A stretch of 64,000 nucleotides of DNA. It comes from Alnus glutinosa (lineage: Eukaryota > Streptophyta > Magnoliopsida > Fagales > Betulaceae). The position numbers were made by a program, and so were the translations under genes. Shown in pieces: positions 43,990 to 56,500 of this stretch. Each line of letters opens with the position of its first letter. The stretch's first letter is position 1. The stretch is from assembly GCF_958979055.1 (NCBI RefSeq), contig NC_084898.1, positions 25,665,602 to 25,729,601 on the forward strand. The letters run 5' to 3'. The notes beneath the pieces were generated by a model. It had not been told where the DNA came from. It was given only the letters and a program-made list of their open reading frames with translations, and ran no database searches.

Positions 43990-46500
43990 TTTGATGCCGG
44001 CGACGGCTTTTGCCGTACGTATAAACAAACAGCAGGTAAATCTAATCAAAAGAGACGGGGATAAGCAGGCGAGGCACGAGTAGATGGTCTGATTGCGTAA
44101 GAATTTCCCGCTGGGGGCCCACTGGGCCTTGTCCCATTCTCCGGCCCAACTTTAAGAATCTTGACCGTTATCACGCACCTTCCTTTTGCCGTTATCACGC
44201 TTCTCCTTTCTTGTCATTTGATATTTTTTTTTTGAGGAAAAAATAGGCAATCTTATTGATCAAGCAATAGAACCTTGCTCAGCAAGGATTACAAATTGAA
44301 TAGGAGGAGGATTATCCTCCACCCAAAACAAATCAGACAGAGAACTCAAAGCATACTTAGCTAACAAAAGGGCTACTCGCATTCCGGCTCATATGTTGTA
44401 CTAAACTACTGAAACTTGTAAAAAATCTTTCAACAAGATCCTAGAATCATCTATAACTTTCTTGTCATTTGATGCTTGAGCTTTATATGCACAATTTCCA
44501 TTATTGAACCTTCAGGAAACATAACGCTAATAATTATTATTAATTCAAAGGAAGATTTTACCTCAATATTTGTCGAAACCATCCTTAGAACATTTTAGTA
44601 GTCCCATCAAAATAATTTTTTTGTTATTTTGGTAAGCCAATTTGATAAAATTATTCAAAATAACTCTCCAGTAACCTCATCTATTTGGTAAAAAAAATTG
44701 ACGAGTGAACAATACTCACTAACAAATCTATTAAAAAAAAAAAAAAAAAATTCATTCATGCATCACACACAATATCCATTTTGAAAAAGATTATTTAAAT
44801 GGAATATTAAAAATGAATAGCTAAAATAGTGAGACTGCTGGAAGTGCATTAAAAAAGTGGATGACTAAAATAAGAAAATTAATTTTGAACTATTTTAATT
44901 AATAAAATTTGATGAGGTTACTAAGAATACTCTAAATCAACTCAAAGCAATAAAATGGAATATTACATGTCGATATTTATAGAGCCTATATCTTGTTGCA
45001 AAAAGTGCAAAGAACAACCACTTCAACTACTTTACAATCTAATCCGATATGCTTTTACCCACAATTGTTTGTTAATTTTATTTATTTATTTTTAAAATAT
45101 TCTGAAAACAAAAATATTAACAAACACAAAACACTCTTAAAAACATAATGTTTTTACCTTATGTATTGGAACATTTTTTTAAACAAAAAAACAAAAACAC
45201 CCCGTAAAAACATTAATAAACACACACGATTCTATATTCCCTTATTCTCATTTCTATTGTAGACATTAATAGTGAAAAAGATTAGGCTTCAATCATCCAC
45301 ATACATTGTTTGTAAGCATTAAGATTGAGGCCCTGTTTCCTTTTGCATCATGGACCATTTACCAATCAAAAACTTGTCCTAAAACTTCAACAAAATCCAA
45401 AACTTTTGCTTGTATAATCAATAGTGGCACTTGGTTGACCGCTACCATCAAATAAAATATGGGGACATTTTCTGGCTGACATATGCTAATTTGTTTGAGC
45501 ACACCAAATTATTTTGTCATTTGATGCCAAGTTGCCTAAGGATTATGAACATATAATTTCAGTTTCATTAGCAAGGAGACTGTTAATCAAATTCTCTTCG
45601 TAGCACCTTGCTTTCTATTAATTCACTGACGCATATTCTGCAAGAATTGAGATACTTTGAAAATCACAAGGCATAAGGCAGGCTTCTCAAGAAACCATCC
45701 ACATCTCTAAATTAATATTCCAATCTGACAGTCTGGTCAAGGTGAAAATATTTTGAGAACAGATCACAGCCTAACAGGGCTGGGTAGAAGTAAGCAGCAG
45801 CCATTATTCATGGAAGACTTTCAAAGTTGAAGCAAATATGGGGTTTGCAAACAATTCTTAAATGTAACTTCCATACCATCAACCGAGCAGTTTTAAATTT
45901 GTAATCCAATTGGGAAGTAGGTTGGTAGTTCAAATGAAATTAACCCAATTATCTCATAGCTTTGACGCATGTTTTTCCACATTGTCAGCAGTAAATTTCA
46001 GAGAGAGTTTTAACTTTCTGGAGGGAAGATAAATCCTAAAATGTCAAACTAACCAAACAAAAGAGGGAAAAGGAAGCTCAAAGGTTGGCATATACATTCA
46101 ATCAATTATCCTTAAACAAGGTATATACACCGCTGTATTGAAAAGTTAATCCAGCATAGAATAATATCAATCTAAATGCAGTAGATAATCACGAAGATAA
46201 TTCTAACAAGTGATAGAGCTTTCATGGAATAAGCTTTCATCTGAACCCGTTTACAACGCCAAAATACCACCAGAGTGAGCCCGAGATTTCTATACATAGT
46301 GGTCTTATCACACATTTTCCACATCATTTCTCCAATGGTAAGTCAAACTGGGTTTTCTAAACCATGCCCTAAACCTAGGGTTGCCGGTTTAAACATAAAG
46401 CCCAAAAGGTTAGCAAAATAAAAGGGGAAAACAGGAAAGAAAAAGAAAAGAAAAGGGTCTTTCAACTGCATTAGGCAAAGATACAGAGAGCATCGTGATT
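43990..46500. other. Intergenic region upstream of SKIP31 and downstream of the SWIB gene
   Basis: AT-rich, without a supported gene. Contains the short LINE tail at 44,206-44,473. The first 150 bases after 43,931 probably hold the SKIP31 5' leader and promoter. The last few hundred bases probably include the 3' UTR of the SWIB gene. Confidence 0.45.
44206..44473 (-). mobile_element. 5'-truncated LINE tail with 17-bp target duplication
   Basis: The 234-bp insert 44223-44456 is bounded by identical 17-mers CTTTCTTGTCATTTGAT (44206-44222, 44457-44473). It begins with a T run (the poly(A) tail on the minus strand), and its minus-strand translation includes LAKYALSSLSDLFWVEDNPP, the end of a LINE RNase H domain. 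Confidence 0.9.
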
Positions 46501-46526
46501 AATTAAGGTTCACAAAAGCCCAAGCA

Positions 46527-47956
46527 TTAACCAGACTTCACAAAATGGCTTGACAGCAACCTAGTGATCTCTTGGAACCCAACTCTGTCTTTCCCACTGA
46601 AAATGGATTTCAGGTTCTCATCACAAAAGACTTCCCGCTTATTTTCAGGGTTCTGCAAAACATTGTAGTGTGTCATGCACCAGAAATTAAGAAAATACAA
46701 GAAGCACGAGGTAGGGATGGAACAGAACTACTGAAAATGAGTTCTGAGGATTTGCAATGCCATGACCATAAGCAAAAATTATATAAATTAAGAAAGGACC
46801 CTGCCAAATATTTTTATATCATGACACATGTATATTTGTGAATTATTACAAGTTTTCCTATGCCACCTATAGCCTATGTGAAGTGAAACAATTAACAATA
46901 ACATTTTCCCTGTGTTGGCCGGGGCTTAGGTATCTTCTCAAATTATGTTCCAACTATTTATGCACCTATATCGAACTTTACAAGATTAATATGGTTCCTG
47001 CAGTTAGTATGTATATAAGTTACAAAGTGCCCTGATGAGTCTTTTTCTTTTTGGATAAGAAATCAAAATTTTATAAATAGCAAAAGGGCACTAGCCAAGT
47101 ACGCAGGAAGTATACAAGAGAAACAACTAAGCAAAGAAGACGATAAGAAAGTCAGGAAGCCCTGATGAGTCTTGAACCCATGATCATGCCCTCCACCCTG
47201 TTTTTACAAACGGGCAAGAAGTGCCATTTGAAGAGCAGCAGGCAAAATCATTTATGGGGTATTTGTGCAATTCATACAGTTGGTTCTCATTAAAAACTAA
47301 TTTGAATCATTGTGCTACTTGGGATAGAATCCATAAAAGCCATTATTTTTCTTAAATATCTGTAAAAATGAGAAAACCCAGAAGTTTCAATCCCCAATTT
47401 CATCTCTGTTCTATAATAGATTATGGTAGTGTCTCTCCGTCGTAAGTCACCAAAATATTGTGCTCAAATGTAATGGTTCAAGTCACACAGATAGTTGAGA
47501 TTACCTAGCACAATGACCAACAAATAGCAACTAAGGACATATCATCTATGTTCAACGAGTAGCAATTTGTCACACATAAGAATAACTTAATCGTAGCATA
47601 CACAGTCCGTCAAATAAAAGAGAGGAAGAAATTATAAAACCCTAACCCTAAGACAGAGAGAAAGATAGAGAGATAACCTGGAGGTCGTGGAGCTTGATGT
47701 ATTCCCAGACCAACTTGACGGCCTGGGGGCGGGAGGAATAGGAGGCACCGAGGAAGCTGCTGAGTTGAGGAGAGACCTGAACCACCTTCTGTATGCCAGT
47801 AGGCCTTGTGGACGTGGACTTTGGCTTCTTGGTGGAAGCCCTCTTGGTAGGAGCAGAAGAGGACGACGCGGATGATGCCTTGGCAGCCGCCATCAGCGTC
47901 CTAGTTCCCCCGAACACTGCCCTCCAACGCGATGCTGCTGCTGCTGCTGCCGCCAT
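46527..47956 (-). CDS. SWIB/MDM2-domain protein, organelle-type (paralogue 1)
   Basis: Two exons, 47956-47678 and 46652-46527, give 134 codons; donor CTCCAG|GTTATC, acceptor TTTTGCAG|AAC. The first 50 residues are Ala/Ser/Lys/Arg-rich without acidic residues (MAAAAAAASRWRAVFGG...), typical of a transit peptide to mitochondria or chloroplasts. The SWIB fold follows: QVSPQLSSFLGASYSSRPQ, then VWEYIKLHDLQ (end of exon 1), then NPENKREVFCDENLKSIF, KDRVGFQEITRLLSSHF. Small stand-alone SWIB proteins of this size are widespread in plants and linked to chromatin or organelle nucleoid functions; the exact role is unproven. The intron contains a 115-bp LINE tail. A paralogue with the same exon split lies 1.2 kb upstream. 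Confidence 0.93.
47029..47173 (-). mobile_element. 115-bp LINE 3' tail in the SWIB intron, 15-bp target duplication
   Basis: Insert 47044-47158 lies between identical GCCCTGATGAGTCTT copies (47029-47043, 47159-47173) and starts with a T-rich stretch (minus-strand tail). Its sequence (CAAGTACGCAGGAAGTATACAAGAG) parallels the 3' end of the LINE at 57,340-57,400 (CAAGTACACATGAAGTATACAAGA), so it belongs to that family. Confidence 0.88.
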
Positions 47957-48019
47957 GGGAGCCTCACTGCTTTTTAAAACCCTGAGACAGAGAAAAGAAA
48001 TGGAGACTTTTCGGTGGGA

Positions 48020-49185
48020 TTAAAATTTAAAAAGAAGCTGCTAACCAACTGGGCCTTTCTGAAAGTGGATCCTAAAGCACGGCTTGCAATGTGGGCTGAG
48101 AAACATTAACGTCCCACAAACAACTTACTACAACTCGGCCCTTAGCCCTTGGGTGTTCACATATCAATGTTGCGTTCATGTCAATTTCAATTTCAATGGT
48201 TGTTGATGTCATGCCATCATTGTAAGATGCATACCATTTATCATGTTCTGCTATATATATATATATATATATATCCCTTCAACGGCTGATTAGAAAGAAC
48301 AAGGCTATCAAGTTGCTAACAACTCCCATGAATTGATTCCTTCAAATTTTAAAAAGCTTCCACCCAGATGCATTGCGTACACGGGGTACGGTTGCTGAGT
48401 TACCAATGCAATAAGTTAGAAGCGATCAAAGAGGCCGGATATGAGACTCCAATTGGATTATGCACATGATTTTACCACCAAAATAGAAAAGGTTTTGGAC
48501 AGAGAAATAAAGAAGACAGTTTCTGAATCAATGAATCCTGTCAGACAGTATACTTAGCAAGAATGTTCAACCTCCTTGGAAGCTTATTAAGCCAATGGAC
48601 AACACTTGTTTTTTTCTTTTTTTTTTTCCTTCACCTGATGTATACTGTGAAAACATGTATTTAGAGAGATAAATGCAGATTGTTATCTAGTTTTTGTTGT
48701 GTGCTTGATCAGATCGAGTACTGTCTTGTACTCTTCAATTACCACTTCACGCATGAAGGCTTTCACAAATACCAAGTTCAAAGATAGATAGCTATCATCA
48801 CTGGTTTCAATGACATTTGAATTCATATATCATTAAATATATGAATACATATATGAAAGGAAAAAGAAGAAAGAAAAACCATTGCTGGATGTCAGTCATT
48901 GAACCCAACAAATAAAAATTTATAGCCAAGCCTGTCTAAACAGTTCTGACCATCTCAACAATATTACCATAAACACTCATCACACATTTGCCTAGTCAAA
49001 ACTCCAACAAATCTTTACTGGAGTATTATAACACACGGGCACTTAACTTTGTGGGACAGAACAAAGTTGTCCAAGAAAGGGAAATAAAACGAAAAATCAA
49101 ATGCAGCAGACCACAATCTGGATAGGATTATAAGCGTTCAAGAGATTCAACTCTTCAACTCCAGGCAGTAAATATGCTGGAACAG
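48020..49185. other. Intergenic region between the two SWIB genes
   Basis: No supported gene. A (TA)n tract lies at about 48,252-48,274. The left end should hold the promoter of the first SWIB gene, and the right end the 3' UTR of the second. Confidence 0.45.
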
Positions 49186-49188
49186 CGG

Positions 49189-50203
49189 CTACTTTTTCTT
49201 TTTCGCTTTAGCTTTCCCACTGCCCATTTGGTATTTGTTATCTTCAGTCTTTGAGCTTGCGTTCATGCCTCCTGCTTGGTTGAACTGTGGGGACAGCAAT
49301 TTGGCAATCTCTGGGAGACCAACTCTGTCTTTCCCTTTCAACATTTTACCCAAGTTATCCTCCCAAATCTTGTCCTTGTGGATACCAGGGCTCTACATGG
49401 TACAATTGCTATGTCAACCCACCAAAGAAGATCAATCCATTGTTCTAATAGATAACAAATAATGTATGTATTACTCGTAGAAAAACAGAGAAAAAATAGG
49501 AAGGCATGCAAGCCCTTTGACTATTTTAGCAATTACAAACGAGGGTCACAGTCAATCAACTACATGTTAAAACGAATCGCAATCACCAGTCTGTTTCTCC
49601 CAATACTGATCCAGAATTATAGACAGACCCATTCTAATCATCGAATCAGGGTAAGCCTCATTCACCATACTATCCGATCTAAAATCAACTCTTTCATTAC
49701 CTATATACAAGTTCTTTTCAGTTTCATGTCAAAAGAGACAACAGCTGCGAATCAAAATCCATTATGTTTCTTTAAAGTCATATTTCAATCAAAACTAAAA
49801 GGAAGTTCAGTTCTCAATATCCTTCACGAAAAGAGTCAGAACAAAGAAAATGGGCATTAAGAGTTGAATGGTAATGGTTGCTGACAGTTAGTTTGCCACA
49901 GCAATTTCATCAAACAGTTGCAAAGCAAAGCAAGACATGTAATGAAGTATATATATAAAGAGAGAGAGAGAGAGAGACCCGGAATGTGTTGATCTTGATG
50001 AACTTAGAGATTAACAAGGCATTTTGAGAGCGAGAGGTGTGAGGAATGCCGAGGAACTTGTGGAACTCAGAAGAAGAAGAAGACGGTTTGATCGCTTTGG
50101 TAATCGCTTTGGGAATGGGATGATGCGCTTTGGTGCTCATCCTCCTGCTTCCTACTCCCAATACCCTAACTACTGCACCCACCATGCCCATGCCCATGCC
50201 CAT
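49189..50203 (-). CDS. SWIB/MDM2-domain protein (paralogue 2)
   Basis: Exons 50203-49979 and 49392-49189 give 142 codons (donor CCGG|GTCTCT, acceptor CATGTAG|AGC chosen because it keeps the frame: TFR|SPGIHKDKIW). After an odd MGMGMGMV start, encoded by a GCATGG-type microsatellite, comes a basic Ser-rich presequence (SRRMSTKAHHPIPKAITKAIK), probably organelle-targeting. The SWIB domain spans EFHKFLGIPHTSRSQNALLISKFIKINTFR, KIWEDNLGKMLKGKDRVGLPEIAKLLSPQF. The C-terminal tail is basic (SGKAKAKKKK). The intron sits at the same place in the domain as in paralogue 1, indicating an old tandem duplication; the proteins have diverged strongly. The start could also be at an internal Met of the repeat. 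Confidence 0.9.
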
Positions 50204-50259
50204 GGTTTTAGGCTTTCTTCGCCTTCTGCGTATAAGTTATTGCTTTGAAGGCCCCTTTT

Positions 50260-51060
50260 TAACCCAAACTTTGTCCTCCCTCCTATCTCCTGGCGACAAC
50301 AAAATTTGCAAAGATCATAGAGGAAAAAAAAATGCCCACCTACCAATTTCTTGAAAAAAATAAAAGAATCCTGTGCCCACTGAATAAAGTTTGGGTAATA
50401 ATTAACTACTAGGAGTAATTCAAAAGTCATTTATTGGGAGATTTTAATAGAACTTCCCAAGTAATTAGAATAAGAAAAAATAAACTTATTTAATTCCTAG
50501 GATTTGCAGTTGCACCAACTGATCTCTGAGTTATCAAAAGTATCATAAACCAGGACGGTATGAAGAATTTAACTTTGGAGGGGCAGATTAAATTGAATTT
50601 TTTTCAAAGGGGCCATTATTAATAAAGTAAAAACAATCTTAAATATAAATTTTTTTTTTTAACAAATTTAGAAGCTAAAAAGTATTTTTGGGGGCAGGGG
50701 GCTCGGGTCAGCCACCCTTGGTCCATCCCTAATCCACGAGATTACTTATTTGTTCAATATACCATGTGGTTCAACCCCTCACCCTAATAAGGGGTGACAT
50801 TGCAGGTGGCAATAGTCTCCCCTCCACCCCTCACCCTCACAAGGGGGTTGCTGCCACCTCTTACTTGGTGAGGGGCTGCTTCCTTTCACCATATGAGACA
50901 CATCCCACTCGACCTCTCCTCATCTGGTGAGAGGTTGCAATAAAAGGTGGCCCTCTTTTCTTTTTTCTCTCTCTTTTTCTTTTTTAAAATTTTTAATTTG
51001 TTATTTGAGGGGTAAAACTATAATTTTATAAGAACAAGCAGCCTAAGTCATCACCTATGT
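50260..51060. other. Intergenic repeats upstream of paralogue 2
   Basis: The first few hundred bases are probably the promoter of the second SWIB gene. 50,770-50,960 contains several GGTGAGGGGT-like words in both orientations, resembling transposon debris. No gene is supported. Confidence 0.4.
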
Positions 51061-51063
51061 CTC

Positions 51064-52607
51064 ATATTGAAGGGTGTACAAACGGTTATAACCGTGGTTA
51101 TTGGCTAAAACCTCTAACCACCTAGGCAGTTATTGCATTTTACCAACCGCAACCGCCTCCGCCTAGGCCGTTAGCGGTTATTTTTATAACCGCCTGTTAG
51201 TGGTTATTAGGTATATAACCGGCGGTTGAAAAACAGCCTTCCAATTTGGGCTTTGGACCGGTTTTGAGCTGGTTTTGGGCCGGTTTTTGTGCATGTTTTA
51301 ATTTTTTCAAATCCAAAACACAACCAAATACAAACAAATCCAAATCCAAGACAAATACTCCAAAACATTATAAATCCAAATAAATTAAAACCAAAAGAAA
51401 TAGGAAGAAAATTTCAGCAAATAAAGCCTTCTGTTTACACTCGGGAAAAAAAAAATGCCTTCTGTTTACAAAAAGCAAGATTTTTTCCTCTATACCAATT
51501 GGCTACAGTTCTTAAATCACTTCATTTTCTGATACTCCTCTATGTTACCAATACTCCGTTGGCCTTGGCTCAAGATGAGAAGCAGTTCATCTACAATGGC
51601 TTCAACCAAGCCAAGCTGCAGCTTGATGGAATCGCAGAAATCCACCGCAATGGTCTGCTGCAGCTAACCAACATTGCAGACAACTAAATTGGTCGTGCTT
51701 TCTACCAATTTCCTATCAAATTCGACACAGCTTCATCCGGTTTAACTTCATCTCTTTCATTTTCTACCAACTTTGGGTTTGTCATGGTTCCTAAATTCCC
51801 AAATGATGGTGGTTTCGGCATTGCCTTCACCATCAGTCCCTCCAGGGACTTCACCCATTCTGGAGAAGGTTGGTATCTGGGGCTTTTCAATGAGTCAAAT
51901 AACGGCCCTTCCGCAAACCACATATTAACAAAAGGGGGAAGATAATCCATAACCGTGAAAATCAAACCATATTAACAATTCAATCCAAACAGATCTACTT
52001 CTACTTCCAGAGTTCCAGCACAATCATAATATTGAAGTGCTATAATCAAGGTAGAAGATCAAAAAACCAATCAAAAGAAGCAAGCAAACGGCATCATTTT
52101 TTCATCAAAATGCAAAGCACGTACGGAAAGAAAGCGAGAGAAAGAGAAGCTTACGGAGTAGCTTGAGCTGAGCGGAGAGGAACGGCAGCGGCGGAGAGGG
52201 CCGAGAGGCTGATGCGGAGTGAAGACTCAAGTCTGGGTCCCTGGAGAGCAAACGGGCGGACTCAATGTAAAGGGCCAAGGCTAAATCAGTAAATAAATAA
52301 ATCAGACTCAGACTTAAATCATCAATATTCAATCATGTATTCAAGTTGAAAAGGCGTTGTTTTGGTATTTAAAATACCAAATAGACGCGAGGCAGGGCAG
52401 TGTAACGTAGTTTGTTTTGTTTGTTTAGTTTTTTTTTTTTTTTTAAAAAAAATTATTTTATATATATATATATATATATATATGGTAGGCAATTAGCGGT
52501 TATTAACCGTTTTTCGCAAATCTTATAACCGCTTTCGAAAGCGAATATAAGCGGTTAGCGGTTGCAAAGCGGTTATAACTGCTCCGTTTGTACACTTCTA
52601 ATATTGA
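51064..52607. mobile_element. hAT-like element carrying gene fragments (Pack-type)
   Basis: Inverted ends (GTGTACAAACGG near 51,074, and the same word read inward from about 52,595) are followed on both sides by sub-terminal GCGGTTA/TAACCG words. The flanks CATATTGA and AATATTGA match at 7 of 8 positions, consistent with an 8-bp hAT duplication. The roughly 1.53-kb element has no transposase but contains an L-type lectin receptor kinase fragment (plus strand) and a second exon-like piece on the minus strand that ends at a good donor (CTACTCC|GTAAGC at about 52,154). Both cargo pieces are compositionally unlike the AT-rich ends. Confidence 0.72.
51505..51945 (+). pseudogene. L-type lectin receptor kinase N-terminal fragment
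   Basis: One continuous frame reads a hydrophobic leader (LKSLHFLILLYVT), then QFIYNGFNQAKLQLDGIAEI and GLLQLTNIADN. After a single in-frame stop at 51,685-51,687 it continues with IGRAFYQFPIKF, SFSTNFGFVMVPKFP, GGFGIAFTISPSRDF and WYLGLFNESNNGPSANH. This order is diagnostic for the legume-lectin ectodomain of LecRKs. The fragment stops in the lectin domain; transmembrane and kinase parts are missing. Frame retention with only one stop suggests the capture is not very old. Confidence 0.85.
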
Positions 52608-52609
52608 CT

Positions 52610-53540
52610 ATAGTTGTGATAGGGATTTACGTGTGCATCTAACAATTTTCGATAAACGATTGAAACGGCATAAATCATTTTGAACAAATAACTTCGTGCT
52701 ATTTTTGGTACCCCAAAGATTAATTTGAAACTAAAACAATGGAAATTTGATTTTTCCCCTTTGTTTTAAGAAAAGAAAAATCTAAATCCAAATTGGCAAA
52801 TGGCAATAGACAAAATAATAGATTTCACTCGGCCTCTGTTTCCTTCTCTTTCATGATTTCAGTCAAGCAATGATTAAAGCCTTGACATACCAAAGCTTAA
52901 CAGAACGAAAACAACACAGCAGAATCTAAAACATATATTACAAACAAGAATGCAAAAGGGTAGGCATCCCAACAAGAAACCCCATTCTGATATAGCAGTG
53001 CCAAAATGGTAACGAAAGAGGAAATAGTGAACAAAATAATAGATTTCACTCGGCCTCTCTTTCCTTCTCTTTCATGATTTCAGTCAAGCAATGATTCATA
53101 ATTGCATGGGACAACGATCAGGAGTTCATAAAATACATAAGAATAACTAAACAAAATAAAATTTACTTTCCATGCACGTCAATCCACATTACACGAGCTA
53201 TCAACTTCAAATCGGAAAATTCAAGGTTGCTCCAATGCAGAACCTGATGGAGAAGTGTGATGTAATAGGGGAGTTTACACGACCAATTGACCAACGACAC
53301 AAACGTCAGATAGGAAGCAAGCTTCATATAGTAACATTATGATGAGCATCGGCTGATCTACATGAAACAACCCCAAGAGACACATTTGATTCCCTTTAGT
53401 ATCTCCTTTTCACGGTTAAAATTATTAACTTGCAACGTGACAGCACTTATCCAGCCAGATCATTCAAGTATATACAAGAATTTCGAAATCTCATTCTTAC
53501 AAAGCATCAGACTGATGCCAGTAATAGTGATGATGGGGAT
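52610..53540. other. Region 3' of the CIR1-like gene, with a 66-bp direct repeat
   Basis: Contains two copies of a 66-bp unit (52810-52875, 53031-53096; one difference) starting ACAAAATAATAGATTTCAC, 155 bases apart. Part of the stretch is likely the 3' UTR of the gene that ends at 53,546. No separate gene is supported. Confidence 0.5.
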
Positions 53541-53545
53541 GATAT

Positions 53546-56500
53546 TTACTCCAACGAATGCGGATGAGGCTTTTTGTTTCTGCTCTCGTCACTTCTACGA
53601 TGCCTCTCGATGTCGGAATCTTTAGACAAATACAAATGCTTGTCTCTACTCTTGTCACTTCTATGATGCCTCTCGAGGTCGGACTCTTTAGATGAATACA
53701 AACGCTTGTCTCCACTCTTGTCACTTCTATGATGCCTCTCGAGGTCGGAATCTTTAGATGAATACAAACGCTTGTCTCTACTCTTGTCACTTCTATGATG
53801 CCTCTCAAGGTCGGAATCTTTAGACGAATACAAACGCTCGTCTCTACTCTTGTCACCTCTATGACGCCTCTCTTCATACGAATAGGAATCCTTGTGCGTG
53901 CTCTTGTAACTTCTATGATGCCTCTCAGATTCGGGATCTTGAGATGAATAGAAATTCTTGTGTCTGCTCTTGTAACTTCTATGATGCCTCCCAGGCTCTG
54001 ACTCTTCAGATGAAAAGGAACGCTTGGGTCTGCTCTTGTCACTTTTATGATGCCTATCAAGGTCAGAATCTTCAGATGAGTAAGAACGCTCGTCCCTGCA
54101 CTTTTTACTTCTACCATTTCTGTCAGCAGCAGAATCTTCAGATGAATAAGAATGCTTGTGTCTGCTCTTTTTGCGTCTATCAGACTCTGTACTGTCTGAT
54201 GAACTCGATTCAGAATGATTTCGCCTTTTTTTCTTCGTCTTGCATTTTTTCTTCTTTGATCTCTTCTCCCCATCCTCAGAAGATAACTCATCTTCATTTG
54301 GATCGTTCAATTCTCTACTAGGTTGTGGCTGCTGCTTTTTTCGCTTACTCCTCTTTCTGGACTTCTTGGATTTGTCAGAGAAGTTGGTCAGAAACATGGG
54401 GATATCACCCCCACTGAGGAACCCTACAAAATGGATGGGGATGACAGTCATCACGCCAGCATCCAAAATTTATACAAGATAATAGTTATCACTGAAATTG
54501 CTGGAATAGAAAAGGCATATACCTCCATACTCATCAAATATGTCATCAGCTACTATTTGCTGGTTGGGATCATCCAGTTTAAACCCTCCCCGGGGAGGGC
54601 TAACTCCTGGTTTTTGCTTAAGCTCCCACTTTAGAGGCTGTGAAATAGGCCAAAGAACATGGGACAGTTGATGTTAGTTCTGACTGCAGGACCATGTTGC
54701 AACACAAAGGGATAAGGATGTTGGCTAGCTTCCAGGGTATTCAATTCAGAACCAGAAATAGAAGTAAAAAGAACTAAAAAATGACCTTACTGATTTGATT
54801 CAGAAACAATATACATTTGTGCATGCTGAAACAATATACGGTTTTGAGTGGAATAAAATTACAGGTGCAAAATGACGATATATCTCTGACAAAAGCAAAA
54901 AGAGATGAATATCCACTCAAAGGTGGGGGTGGCATTTATGAGGAGAAAAAAAAAAAAGGAGAGTCGCCTAAAAATAACTTTACCACATGCCATGGAGACT
55001 GATGAATGCACTAGTAAATGAAATTAGTTTAATTCAAGTTCAAGGAGTGAAAAGGGCTACAAGGAGGCCAGGAACTCTGGTTCCACACCTAAACAGCCGA
55101 CAGAATTTTACAGATTCACCAATTAAACAGCAATAACAAGTTGATTTCAGTAAGCAACAAGGAAAAATTGGCTTTAACAGCCACTAACCAAAATTTTTGA
55201 GCAACCAATGGATAGTGAGACTGACCTCACTGGGATCTGCATGGGCAAGTATGGCATTTAAGGGGTCATCTCTTTTCAGTCGACTCTCTTCATTAGGCAT
55301 TATAGCATCCTTCAATGGACATTCGCGGTCACCACTTTGGTGGCCATAATTTCCACATCTTAGACATTTCACATTGCGCACTTCAACTCCAAATGGTTTC
55401 ACTCTGGCAGGAACACCAGTCTCCATCCTGGAAAAATTAATCTTTGATGAAATTTACAACTCAATCAGTGTTCACTTATCAATATCACATGTATGCTAAA
55501 CTCAAAATAACTGTGTAAATGATAGCAGTTACAAGGTAGTTGTATCTCCATAGCCAGAGGGAAGCACCAGGTAAAGAGTTCATAAAGCTTGACATTTCAT
55601 TTCAAAAGAATAAACATCAGAATCCTGAAGAAGGCTTATAAATATATCGCCTGTCTTCTAAAAGTTGTAATGTATCACATACCTACTACAAGTCTTTGGC
55701 AGTTTCAACACATTCAAACTAGAATTTTTTTTTTTTTTTTTTCCAACACATTAAAAATAGATGACTAGCTACTTAAACCCCCTTTTGGATAGAGCAACTG
55801 CAACAAAAGTCAAGTGCTCTTTTCAACCATGTAAAAATAATTACTGTGGAAGGGTATTTAAAAATCAGAACCATCATTAAAAGCTGCAAGGGAATGGAAA
55901 TTTAGATAAATACAATCAATCTGCATGGATAAATTTGTTGGACTGATAACATCTTTTCTAAATAGCACACAATTAAACAATAAGCAATACCAAGGAGTTA
56001 TATGAATCTGGCATGGCTTATTTGATAGCTTCTCTTATGCATTTTCATTATAAGGGGATTTTCCTTATATTTCTAAGAAGCCTGTGGAGAAGTTTCCCCA
56101 AATATGAAAGAATTAAAAAGGCATGCTTATATCATACTTTCGTAATTAATGCCCAAATTGTTCATTGGGACAAATTCAACTTGCGCAAATTCACTAAGAC
56201 CCAACACCACTTTGTTGCACAAAATAATGGACCTGATATTAGCAAGGTGTTCAGCATCAGCATCACAAAAGGAAAGCTGTCATCCACAAACAACAAAAGC
56301 AATACTGCCACAATTCCTCAAGAACCAATTTCAACTGGAAAACCAGAAAAATAACCACCCTCCATGGCTCTAATTAACATTCTGCTTAGGATCTCCATGA
56401 CAAGGAATTAAAAAACCACGGTGAAAGAAGATACCCTTCCCACAGCCCTCTGGACTTATTAAAGAAGCTATATAGAGTGCCATCAGCCAAAACCAAAAAT

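Noticed and set aside
51702-51965. Minus-strand 87-codon frame as a gene
   Set aside because: Antisense of the lectin receptor kinase fragment, which has the family motifs.
52105-52332. Stand-alone minus-strand gene of 75 codons
   Set aside because: No family match and ends at a splice donor; better seen as an exon-like fragment inside the hAT-like element.
53497-54297. Minus-strand 266-codon frame with [11 protein letters not shown] repeats
   Set aside because: Out-of-frame reading of the RS-tail minisatellite; the spliced CIR1-like frame is supported by upstream exons.
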